Assembly (NCBI RefSeq): GCF_030867095.1
Contig: NC_081828.1
Span: 207,520,978-207,584,977, forward strand
DNA from: Alligator mississippiensis
Taxonomy: Eukaryota > Chordata > Crocodylia > Alligatoridae
DNA: 64,000 bases
Direction: 5' to 3'
The notes beneath the pieces were generated by a model. It was not told the DNA's origin and did no database searches. It worked only from the letters and a program-made list of their open reading frames with translations. Shown in pieces: positions 35,810 to 47,800 of this stretch. A program made the position numbers and the translations under genes. Numbering within the stretch: position 1 is the first letter of the stretch; each line of letters starts with the position of its first letter.

Positions 35810-38800
35810 CTACATATAAAAACACAGAAGTTTTGCCAATTCTCTCATCTGAAAAAGCTTAATTCCCACAAAGCTGTTTTCCCATTCCTGCTGTTTTACA
35901 TATGCTACTCACTGTTCTTTGAATTGCAGAAGATGCTGTTTGAGGTGAGACATACCCAAAGAAAAGCCCTTAAAGTCCTTAATTGGATAATTATAACTAT
36001 CAGAGTTTTTAATCAACTCAACTTTTCTGATGGGGAAGAGGGATGAAGAGACCATGTCAGGTACTCCCTCTTCTTTACAGTTAGTGACATTTCTAGTCTT
36101 GTTTCCTGACTATATATAGACAAGGAGAACATCTTAATTGGGATTTGCTATTCTTCAAATAATTCAGTGAGCACTGCACATGAAATAATTCCCAAAGCTT
36201 TATTCAGGACACGGGATCTCATAGTGCTTGGTACTGTACAAAAAACAGAACAAAACACAGCCCTTGCACTGAAGAATTGAACCTACTTTAAGACATGGGG
36301 AAGAAAGGACAGAGATGGGGACAGGGCTAAGAACAGGTCTGTACCCTGGGTAGTTATGTGAACAGATTGATGCGTGTGAGATTGCTTATGGAAGCAGGTT
36401 AGCAAACAGATAAGCCAAAAACTACCCAACTCAGCCTCAGCTGGCAGTTTCCAGGAGGCTCAACAGGAAAGAGGTCTCCAGAAAAAGCAGTTTCTTCAAA
36501 AACATGGGAGAGTAGTTCTATCTAAAACGGTTGGTGTGGGAGGATGAAAGAGTGAAGGACAAGAGACAGGCAGCTAGAGGGGGAGGTGAGGGGAGGAGAT
36601 TCTCTTTTGCTGCGTCAAAGAAAGACACAGCTGCTTCTATGCATAAGCTGTTGCATATAACAAGTTACCACCTTGAACTAGCATTACAGCAGGTGCAACA
36701 CAAATAGCAACTTTCTGCTCCTTACAAATACCCCAGCAATACAGACTTGCCTCTTCCCAGCATGCGTTTCTGAGGACCAGCCCTTAAATCAGGCACAGGC
36801 AAACAGGTGCAACCTTTAAGCAGCTATTTTACAACCAGCAGCTCTAGACTGCATCTATGTGCACATAACTGGTAAGTTCTGTTTTTTGTCCTTATTTTGA
36901 CTATACTATTACAGTCCAAAGCCTGCTCCCAGCCACATATCCAGCAGATATCTATGGTATTGGAAAAACCGAGCAATTCTTGTGATATTCGAGGTAATCA
37001 TTGCCCAATGATTGTTGTCTAACAAACAACTTTTTTTCTAAGTGTCTGTCATGTGAAGCAATTCTTACCTGCAGACTCTGTAGGAGAATCTTTGGATGAA
37101 GTTGATTCTTCTGAAGGAGTGGTTGCTTCTGACAGCAGCTGCAACTCGGTGGGAAGAACTCCTCCGTTACGAGCTAGCGTTTGGGCAGCCAATTGAATGT
37201 TGCCTTGAAAGACTTTTAGAGCTTCCTCAGCTGATTCCCGATCAAAACCCATGTACACCAACTAGTCAAGAAACAAACTGTAAGTCTGGGAGGCTGATTT
37301 ACAACTAATATCTATAGGTCTGCACCACAAGCAATAATGGGTATTTACAAGAATGTGACTAACCTCAGGACCACCCATCCCTTTACAGTTAAGTGTGACA
37401 GTAGTACTAAGGAAATCTGTAGTAATTTCTGACATGGGGCTGGGGGCCTGAAAACTACAGAGTTGTTGTGTGGGAGCTCAGAGCTGAGGATACAGAGCAA
37501 AAACAGGGCTTTTTGATGACTGGGCTGAACAGATAAAGCATTTAATTTAAAATAGGAAATCTGATCAATTTGAACATTCCTGTTTATTTCCTCATTTATG
37601 AGTTCTATGAAGCACTGTCTATCTTTTCTCCTCTATCTTTGCAATGAATTGGGGGAGATGCCTCTGCATGTTCTCAGCTGCTGATATTGCCCTGATTACT
37701 GAATAGCGCCAAAGCAAGGCAGTTACAACAGGGAGAAAGGTAGGCATTTTGGCTCTTCCCCACAAATACTACGTTCAGTATCTGCATTCTTGTTTTCATC
37801 CCTGGTCCAGAACATCATGACAAAACAGAATTTTATCTCCACCTCTGAACATGCAATACTGGCAGGACCCCAACACCTTAATCAGCAACATGCATGCCCC
37901 AGAACTTTACTGCGTATGGCTTCTTTCCCCTCAAGTGACAAAGATCAGTGGGGAGTACAACACCTGCAAAGCTTTGCAAAAGAAGATCTAATGTGGCCGT
38001 TTAACTGGCTAATGGGATGAAATGGCACTTTTGGTATTAACATGGTCTACTTTTTCAAAATCAAGCTACAATGCAGTCTTAGGTTTTTTAAGGTAAAACT
38101 TACCTGGTCAATACTTTCTTTAGGAACCTGAAACTGGTTCATTGTCACAGGATTGTTGTTATCATTTTCCAAGAATAACTGAGGATTACTAACAAGAATC
38201 TAAATAGAAAGGGGTACATAAGTAATACAGCTGTGTCATTCCTCCATGCAGACACACATTGTAATTAGAGGCTGAGAAAAGTTCTATTAAGTTCATGAAC
38301 TAAGGTTCCTTCTAGACTTTCCAAAGATTAAGTGTAGTAAAAAGCTGAAAAATCAGAGCACCCTTCTCCTGTAAAAGCAGAGCAATTAAAAAAGGTAATT
38401 GTGTATACCACAAGAGATCCTTACTATTCTGATAGATCAGTGATCCTCAAACAGGATGCTGCAGCACTCTGTGGTGCCTTGAGATTGTTCCAAGGGCACC
38501 ACAGGGTGCCACAAAATGTTGGCACTGTTAATTATGCAAACATGATTCACAAGATAAATCTAGAGATTTCAAACAGGAATCCACAGGGTTAAATAACTCT
38601 CACCTGTTGTAGTCCGAGTTCTTTGCAACAGAGTAATTGCTCTATTATATTTTCATAGTTAAAAAAAGAGAGCGAAAACTAAGACCTAATGTTTTCCAAG
38701 AAGTGCCTCAAGCCTAAAAAGGCTTGAGCCTTTTCAGCTATACTGTGCTAGGTATATATATTTGGCTTCTCTGTCACTTCTTTTGAGCCACAAATCGCCC

Positions 38801-41800
38801 CAGGAGAAGGAGGAAGATTCCCTACCAATTTGTGCTGCTGTCCTGCCTTAAAATACTTATGCTATATCATGAGATATGGATGATGCTCTAAGGGAGGTGA
38901 CTGAAAAGGCCTAAAAGAGCTCACTGTTGGAAACTTGGGCTGATTTGTGAACCTGAATCTCTCTTCTCTTAATGCGTTCCATTGTTCCGTTACAGCCTCC
39001 TTATATTGTTGTAATTCATCTCTCCTGGATGCCTACACGCTCAAAATACTAGTAGACAACTGGCCAAATAAACCTGGTGTAATTTTGCTAAGTTCTAGTG
39101 TTCATACTTTATTTTCAGTCTTTCCATGTAGAATGAGAGAAAAGTGGTGCTAGAACGGACCTCAGGAAGTCAGATGCATCATTTTGGTCTGTCCTAAAAT
39201 CCTTTTGCTACTCCTCTGAGATCCATCTGGGACAGTCTTCTCTGCATGGCCATGAGTGAGAGTTAACATGCTGTTCTAACTTCTCTATAGGAAACTGTAT
39301 ATCTAAATGTGTCTAGCTTTTATGTCAATATGGGAAACACAAATATTCGTCTGTTAGAAAGAGAATGACATACTAGTGCAGGGGGCAAAATAGCGGATCT
39401 GGCAGACAGTTAGGCTCCACTTGTAAGCAGCCCCTGCCCCAAGCTGTCATGGCCCCACTGGTCCCAGGGTCTCTCGGGAGACTGGCCAGGAACAGTGCAG
39501 GCAGGGCATGCAGTTAGGTGGGGAGCTACTCTGGGTCCAGGATCGTATGGTGGTAATATTGTAGGGTGTGGGCAGAGCCACAATCTGCTCTCTGCACACC
39601 CCTGCCTGCAGAACCCATGCTTGTTGCAGGGATGTACGGAAGATCATGGCTCTACCCCAGCCCCACCCCATCTACCCATCTCACTCCCAGTCACAGCCCC
39701 ATCCCAGCCGCCTGGCCATGTGCCCTTCCTGCGTGGGTCCTGCTCCTGGCAGTGGGTATGGGGTGGATGGGCTGAAATCCCCAGGCAGCAGGGCTAGGGC
39801 TGGCAGCAGCAGCCAGGAGCTGCCACTGCAGGGGCTGCTGGGAAATGGAGTCTGCCAGGGCCCCAATCCAGCCTGTGGACTGCATTTTGCCTACCCCTGC
39901 ACTAGTGGGATCAGCAGAGAGGAATTGAGCCAGCCCAACTGGTCACTTTATGATTTTAAAATCTGACCCTCTATTAACTGCCTGTTCATTTTTAGGTAGC
40001 ATTTAAGTGGGTGGCTGATTTACAATATCTTAAATAGCTTGGAACACACATACTTGAAACTTCTCCCAATGGGATACTCTAATAGAAATACTCAGGTTGG
40101 AACCCTTTCCTAAGAAACTTTGAGGTTTTCATTCCCTGGTAGATCCTGAACAAGAATTTGTTAATTTTCAGGGCTTTCTTGGAATGAAAGATGGATAAAA
40201 TCTGGTATGTTAGGGGGAAGAGTGTGTTTATATATTTTAATCTTGGATTAATTTTTGGATTAATTTTTGATACAGTGAAACTAGCCTCCTGATTCTGGAC
40301 TTCTTTGTATTTCTTTTATTTTATAAGTATTGTTAAACGGCCCAGAATGGTTGTACATATATGAAAAAATAGTAAAGTGTTGCCCTTTTAACAGTTTAGG
40401 GAGTACTAGTTTAATCCTGTAGGAAGCTAAAAATAACCAAGTCTGAAAAATCACACAAGCTTGCCAGGCTGATTTTTATCACTTTGTATAGATAAAGTCC
40501 TTTGGATAGCCCCAAATTTGGAGGTCGTTTACCTGAAAAGCGTTATCCAAGTTTCCATTTGCTTGATGAAGAGCCTTCTGAGCAGCTCGCTCTGAATAGC
40601 CCATGTTTTTCAAAGTATTTATGTCCTCCAGTCGCTGCCGCCTCTTTTTTCTTTCCTCTCTCCTTATTTCTGCCTTAGTCTATAAAAGCAGAGTCATTAA
40701 AAAGCTAATTGTATAAAAGAGTTAATCCACCAGAGGATTGCAAGATCATAGGAAAGTAGGGACCTCATGAAGTCATCTAGTCCAGCCCTATACTCAAGGC
40801 AGGTTCATCTCTGGCTATACCATTCCACTGATGGGTCACTACTACTCTGATATTTACTTGATTTCTCCTGGGGGTAATGGTAGGAAAATTTCCTCTATCT
40901 GAGCTGCTGAAAAATCTCCAGCATCTACGGTAGCCATTAAGGTTGGATTTTCTCAGGATCAGGCCCTTGTTTATTAAGCTCACAGTGGTCCTAGTCTAGT
41001 AAGTATTAGATCAGATTTATAGATGGATATGCTACAAGTGGTCGAGTGACTTGTCCAAAGTTAGACAAGGTGGGTAAATCCGATATCTTTTATTAGACCA
41101 ACCAGAATACTTGGAAAAATTCTTCTAGGCAAGCTTTTGGGTACAATTACCCTTCATTTGGCAGAGGAAGCATCTGTAGATGGTCCGTGCTCTTCCTGGA
41201 TGGAGTAGTAAAGCAGCCGGAGGCCAGTATGTATGCAAGAAAGCCCATCAGTTAAAATGTAAATTGAGGTGGTCAGTAGGTGAGAGACAAGTGGCCTTAG
41301 ACCAACACTGCTATAACCTACAGCAGGGGTTGGCAACCCCTGGCACGTGTGCCGAGCATGGCATGTGAGGCCATTTTCCTCGGCACGCGTTGGGGCCGGG
41401 GAGGCAGCAGCTGTTTGCAGCCTCCCGGCTGCAGCTGGCTCCAGCTCTGGGTAGCTGCTGCCAGCCAGGAGCCCAGGCTGCTCCCAGCAGGCAGTTGGGA
41501 GGCTGCAAGCTCTAATGGGAGCAGCCCAGGCTCTGTGGCTATCAGCAGCTACCCAGAACCTGGGCCAGCTGCAAACATCTGTTGCCTTTCTGCCCCGGCC
41601 CCGGGCTCTGGGGAGGTAGCACATGCTGGCCATGCTCCCCTCACCAATCCTGTAAAGCAGTGTTGGAACCCAGCGTGGCAGGGCACAGCGGGGGGCGCAG
41701 AAAGATGCCTGCTCCCAGCTGGTCTACCATACTTCCCCTGCAGGTGGGGGCAGCAGCGAGGGGCACAACCCTGCGTGCTGCCCACACTGCTCCCATGCAC

Positions 41801-44800
41801 ACAGGGGAAGTGTGGCAGGGCAGCAGGGAGCAGGCAGCTTTCTGCACCCCCTGCTGTGTCCTGCTGCACTGGGTTCCAACGCTGCTTTGCAGAAGCGGCA
41901 AGGGCAGCACAGCAGAGAGCACTGCCAGTATGTGCTGCCTCCAGAGACCAGGGCTGGGTCTGGGAGGCAGCTGGGGCCAGAGCCGGGGCGGGGAGGCAGC
42001 AGATGTTCGCAGCTGGCCCAAGTTCTAGGTACCTGCTGACGGCCACAGAGCCCAAGCTGTGGGGCAGGGGCACAAGCAGGGCATCCTCCCATGTACCCCC
42101 TGCCCTCATTTTGTTTTTCTGGCTTGCCAGCACTCCGGCACCTTCCAAAGTAGGCATTGTGGGTTTTTTTTAACACTGGCCAAAAAACGTTGCCTACCCC
42201 TGACCTATACCCTTGCCCAAAGTTAGACAGTCAATGTCAAAACCAGGAATACAACCAAGGAGCTCAACATCTCCTCATGTGCCTGTACAGTAAAGTTGCT
42301 GTTCTTTGGGCCTTGCAGCCCTGTGCAAGGTGGGACAGACTTTGCCGCTTAGGGATCTATTTCATACGTGCAACAATCGAGGACAAACTGTTTAAAAACA
42401 GTACTGAGACTAACATGAGGATGATGAAAGCCTTGGTTCTGCATCATGCTTCATACTCAAGGCATGTCATCACTGAGCAGAAGTGCTCACACAAACATTG
42501 TCTCGTTTAATTCTTTTCCCTGCACCATACCTCTCTTCTATTGCTGATAAGATCGGCAGCACGATCCACGTCGCCACTGGTAGCTCGCAGACCAAGGCGA
42601 GCTTCCTGAGGAGAGAATCCCAGGAGTAACAGACAATTGACTTTTTCAGGATCAATGAAGAGCTCTTGAAACAAATCATACGCCTGTACACAGAGAGAAC
42701 ACAGCAAATCAGTAAATGCTGTCACTTGCATACGAATTGCAGTCCCTTCTCAGCTACCCAAAGCAGCCACAGACCAGGGCTGGAGAAGAGGAAGAACATG
42801 AGAAAAGGCACATATGTACCTTATTTTTGCAAAAAAGCTTCTTTTACATGATCACAGAGAGCCTCCTGCTCACTGCAATGACTTACCTTCTTCAGATATT
42901 TAGCAGCATCTTTTTCTTTACCGTTGTGAAAGTGTCCTATTCCCTGGAGAAGGTAAAGTCTTAGAAATAACACCTTCTCACTGCCAAGACTTCCCTAAGG
43001 AATTGAACAACAACAACAAAAAAAGTTAACATACAACAGAGCTTCAGTCCACTGGTTGGTCATCACCCCAGGTATGCTACATATTTATTTACATGGGGTC
43101 ATGGCAGTATGTGGTATTTGAAAAGGAGGTGAAAAAGCTTCCGTCAAAGAAGATCATGCATATACATGTAAACTGCTGTTAGATCCATGAGTGGATTCCC
43201 CCGAAATCGAGGGGAGTTGGGGGTGGAAGGGCCCAACCATGCAACTAACGTCTGGACCAAGGTCCTGTATATACTATTGTGTTACATTGTGGAATAGCAA
43301 AATTAATGAGCAAAATTGGGAAAGTCGCTTGAGCTGACACTCGCCAAACATCTACAAAATCAAAACTGAAGTGGAAGAAAATGAAACCTCTGGTTTAAAC
43401 TTTTATTTAAAAAAAAAAAAATCCTGTTCCAAATCTGATTGTTCTTTGGAGCTGCACATTTTACATTGGTGGGAATCCAAAAAGGCATGAAAAGTCTCCT
43501 GGTCCAAGAATGTTTCCAGAAGGTCTTTTCTATCTTTTAACATCTCTTAAATCACCTGGTCATCAGAATCCTGTCAGTGTACCATCACTGGCAGCCTGTA
43601 GTCTCCTTCCCCAGGTGCTACATGCTTCTGTATTTGGGACAAGATACCTTTTTGGTGCACTAGAGAGAGGACTGGTAGGTACTTTGCTATTTTCGCTGGC
43701 ATTAAAGGGAATGGTACTGCTAAACCCTGTGCTGCACAGGGAGATTTCAGGAAGACTGATCAGTGCCAGGCCTTAGGGAATCAAGACTGCAGTACGGGGA
43801 TTCCAAAAATCTCAGGCTAAACTTCACAGCAACAATTTTATTTTAAAAATATTTTCTTTTATTCCACACTGTTTTGAGAAACACAATCAGAAGTTCCTCA
43901 GCTTACACAAAAAATTGCCTTCAAGCTGTGATAGAGCCAGGGCCACCATTGCCTTGTTCTTGGTACTATGTTTTATTTAGAGATTGCAAAACCCTTTTCA
44001 GGAGGTGGCAAATTATATTTCTTCCATTTTACAGACACAGAAACAGAGGCAGGTGGTGGTGAGATCTTTTCCAAAGTCATACAGCAAGCCTGTGTCAGAG
44101 TCAGGAATAGTGAAGAGTTTTCTGAGCTCCTGTCCAATGCAGAATCCACTAGATCACACTCTCCCACCACTGTTCTTAACACACAAGATGAGAATGTAAC
44201 TTGACAATAATTCATGGTACCTCTAATAAAACACTTGGAATGATACCACATACACTGAATTAGTCAAGTAAAATGATTTTCTGAGGTGAGAAATGTGAGG
44301 CAGCCTGGAAGAATTAAGAACACAGCAAGGGGAATGCACAACTGTGCTGAGTTCTTAGTGCATTGGCCATACAGGCCATGTTGAAAATGTGACAGCTGGA
44401 ATGAGCAAAAGTTCATAAAAGCTAAAGGGGGATGTGAGAACTTTTTTAAAAGGTCTGAAGGACTGGAAGAAAAGATTGTACAATTTGCTAAAACAAAGCT
44501 ATTCCCAACGAAATCACATCAGCTTACTTTGATAACGAAAAGTCTCTCATGGTTTTCCCCATAACACCTCTTGAAGCAATTCTGGGCTGTGGCAAGCTTT
44601 TTCTCTGCATCATCCAGGCATTCGAGCTGTTCCAGGCGAAAGTAGCACCACACTATATCCAACTGCAGCACTGCATAATTATCAACTGTATTCAGAAGAT
44701 CTGTTCCGCACTCACTGAAAAACATCAGCAACGTATTAAGTTGCTTTCTCAACCATTCTTACCCTGGTGGACTGGGCCAAAAAAAATGTTTGTGGTTGTA

Positions 44801-47800
44801 CGTATCACAGGCTTTTCAAAATATTTTGTGGTTGAACCATCAAACCAATGTCAACGCAATTTATATAATTGCTCTTTAATTTACCAGAACAATATGGCCC
44901 ACGCTTTCATCACCAGTGTCCCTTATACGAGTATATATCTGATATAAATCCATACCAACTTGTCTTGTTGCTACATATGAAGTGACTGTATTGTGCCATT
45001 CAAAAGCACAATGGAATTACAACCCATGTAACCTTTTGGAAGGGGACAGAGATCAGTTATCCTCACTGACCTGGAGATACAAACTTTGCTCCTTGGATGG
45101 TCCCCCAGTATGTTCTAGCATATAAGAAACAGATGGAGAGAGTAACTTTTATTCTGGATGCCAAAAGGGGCTATTTAGATGAAATGGAAGGAAAGTTATT
45201 ACCTACTGCCCACTAGCAGTTTGCAGGAGTGTCTATATGAGACACTTACTGTGGAGTTGCCCAGTTAGCTCTGCAGTAAATATCTCAGTGCCTATTAGAC
45301 ACCAGGAAACTAATAAACCCTACAGCAGGTTACTACTTGTAAATGTAAGTACTATCCTGCCCTGGAGTTTTTTTTGTGCGCAGCATGCATGTGTAGACGT
45401 TGACCCAGCTGACTGGGGCACAAGGTTGCCTCAGTCCAGAAGCTACCTGCCAGCCAGGCCCTCTGCATCATGTTGAGCTGGGTTGAAGCAGTCCCGGGCT
45501 GGTAGGCTGACCCCTGGGGGCCCCTGCTACCCGGAGCTGCTCCGACTTGGCTCAGCATGTTTGTGTTCCTGTGCGCATGTTCAAACAGCAAACCCGAGAG
45601 CAATAAGCAATATGCACCGGAATTTATTGCTGTGAATTAATTGCACATGTAGAAGCGCCTTGCTTGTAGGAGAATACCAGGCAAAGCACGTACCACATGG
45701 CATGAACTCTGCTTTTTCTATAACTGGTTAGTTGATAACGTACAAAGCCAGGTGACCAAAAACTCGGAGGTCCTTACCAGAAGTGTTTATCAGCATCCAA
45801 CAGGAATGGCAATGCTACTTCATATTCATTCTTCTTCATTAATGCTCTTCCCTTCTCATGATAACCCATAGCTAGTACAAGGGCCTAGGAAAACAGGAGA
45901 CAGAGTAGATTAAACGCTAATCTACTTTCATAATTATAAAGATACGTTTAGGTCCATGGTTACCAAATTAAGGGTCATCATGGTTGTTACAAGTGGAGTT
46001 GCAAGCCCCATGCTCATAAGGTTCTGGTTCTCACAGCATGACAATGAATGGCAATGGAAAAAACTTCCACTTATTGAAAATCCAAGTTTCTATTCGACAA
46101 GTGTCATTACAGGTGCCAATCTGTGCAGCTTTATGAAATCATATGGTTGTAAGGGACCTCAAGGGTCATCCAATCAAAGCCATGCACAGAAGCAGGACAT
46201 ACCATCCCAGAGGGATCCATGTCCCGGTTTTTCTGGGAAACTTCTAATGAAGAAGATTTCACAACTTCCCAAAGCAGATTTGACCAAGGTCCTGCTGTTC
46301 TGACAGTTGGGAGGGTTTTCCTGAGAGTTTATCTAAATCTGCTTTGCTTGTTTAAATCCACTGCCACGTATCTTGCCCTCCGTGGCAAGATTCCACCCCC
46401 CTCTCTATAGCAGCCTTTCAAACATTTGAAAACTGCTAACATGAATGCGCACCCCTTCCCCCAGCAGTTAATCTCCTTTTCTCCAGACTAAACATGCCTA
46501 CTTCTCTCAACCTTTCTTCATAACCTTTTTTTGTGTTCAGCACAAATTAATATACATAGATGAACGTCCGATGTTACCGACCAAATTTGAATAATTTCTG
46601 TCAATCTTTCAGGAACTTTAGTGGGTGTGGAATTAACACGATGCACTTTATGCGGGGAAGTGGGTAACAATTAACACACTATGCTGGTGCTCCATGTTCT
46701 TCCTTTTTGAGTTCTTTGTTTCTGGGCACTCTTCTACGGGTTTGTTACATCTCTGAATAAGTCACCACCCAATTATCTAAGCTTATCTGGGTGCATCTAC
46801 ACATGCCTTTCTTGTGGAGTTGACTAATTAGCTCTGCAGTAAAGTGTCAGTATACACATGTGCTGGTATTAGAGTGCACTAAATTAATTAACTCCACTCT
46901 AGGATAATACTGTCAGGGATGGCACTATTCTATGGCAGAGTAATCTACTCCACCAAAATGCACATGTAGATGGTGACCGGGACTGGCTGGAGCACTGGGG
47001 GCTGCTTGCTGCTTATCCTTGCACTGTAGCATCCTTATGTGCCAGCCAGCCCCTCCATTGCCCAATAGCACCACCTGCAGCCCAGGGCTGACCCCACACC
47101 TAAGATGACTTGCCAGCCTGGGACTGCTTCACCCTAGCTCAGATGGCTGCGGTCCTGGGTGCATATGTAAGTGCTGTGCCCAGGACTAGTTAACTCCATG
47201 CGAACTGTGCCAGAGTTTATTGCATCAAACTAATAGCATGTGTAGATGAACCTTCTCTTCCTCTATTATCTTGTCTCAGTGATTAAAATGAATAGGTGAT
47301 TAAAATGCTCTATCTGACAGGTCCTAACATTCTGTTATATAGGCCCAGCAGCAAGATAGCCTCAGGTGAGGGCTCCCCAACGGGGCATTTTCTCTAAGGG
47401 CATATTGATACGACTTTCCTCCTGACTCTGGCTCCTCTGCTAATAAAATAAGCTCTGCCCACGTGCTGCTTCTTGGGAACAACTTCTTGCATGGTCCGCC
47501 AGAACTGAGATTTGGTGAGCTTCCAGGGACAATACAAGATAGATATGCTTAGTGAGACTCCCAGTTCATTATCTTCACAGCCTTGATAGCTTGTGATTGA
47601 AACAGACTGAGATTTATTAGAGAAAATATTTTTTAATTCCTGGGCTGCTTGCAGATGTGAACCCCATCCCCCCACAAAAACAAACCCCAAAACCGAAAAA
47701 ACAGTGTTTTACTTGAAACTCGGCACGATCTCAGGCAGAGCCCAGCACGTGCCCAGAAGAGGCATCGCGTTAGTTGTACCTGGCTTGTCCAATGTCTACA

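Larger units (their letters stand above)
38200..40532. other. NUB1 intron with two hAT elements
   Basis: Contains hAT elements at 38438-38745 and 39379-39899 and a CR1-like 3' scrap near 39130-39190. The remainder (38750-39120, 39910-40530) shows nothing recognised. Confidence 0.7.
40991..42280. repeat. MIR-like SINE split by nested insertions
   Basis: MIR-type sequence ends at GTCGAGTGACTTGTCCAAAG and resumes at 42213 with TTGCCCAAAGTTAGACAGTC and AACCAGGAATACAACCAAGG. The two halves overlap by 17 bp (41051-41067 and 42213-42229, 16 of 17 identical), the target duplication of the insertion between them. Confidence 0.65.

Noticed and set aside
41349-42176. Long overlapping ORFs on both strands (up to 274 codons)
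   Set aside because: They mirror one another because the DNA is a palindrome inside a GC-rich hAT element; no conserved protein is encoded.
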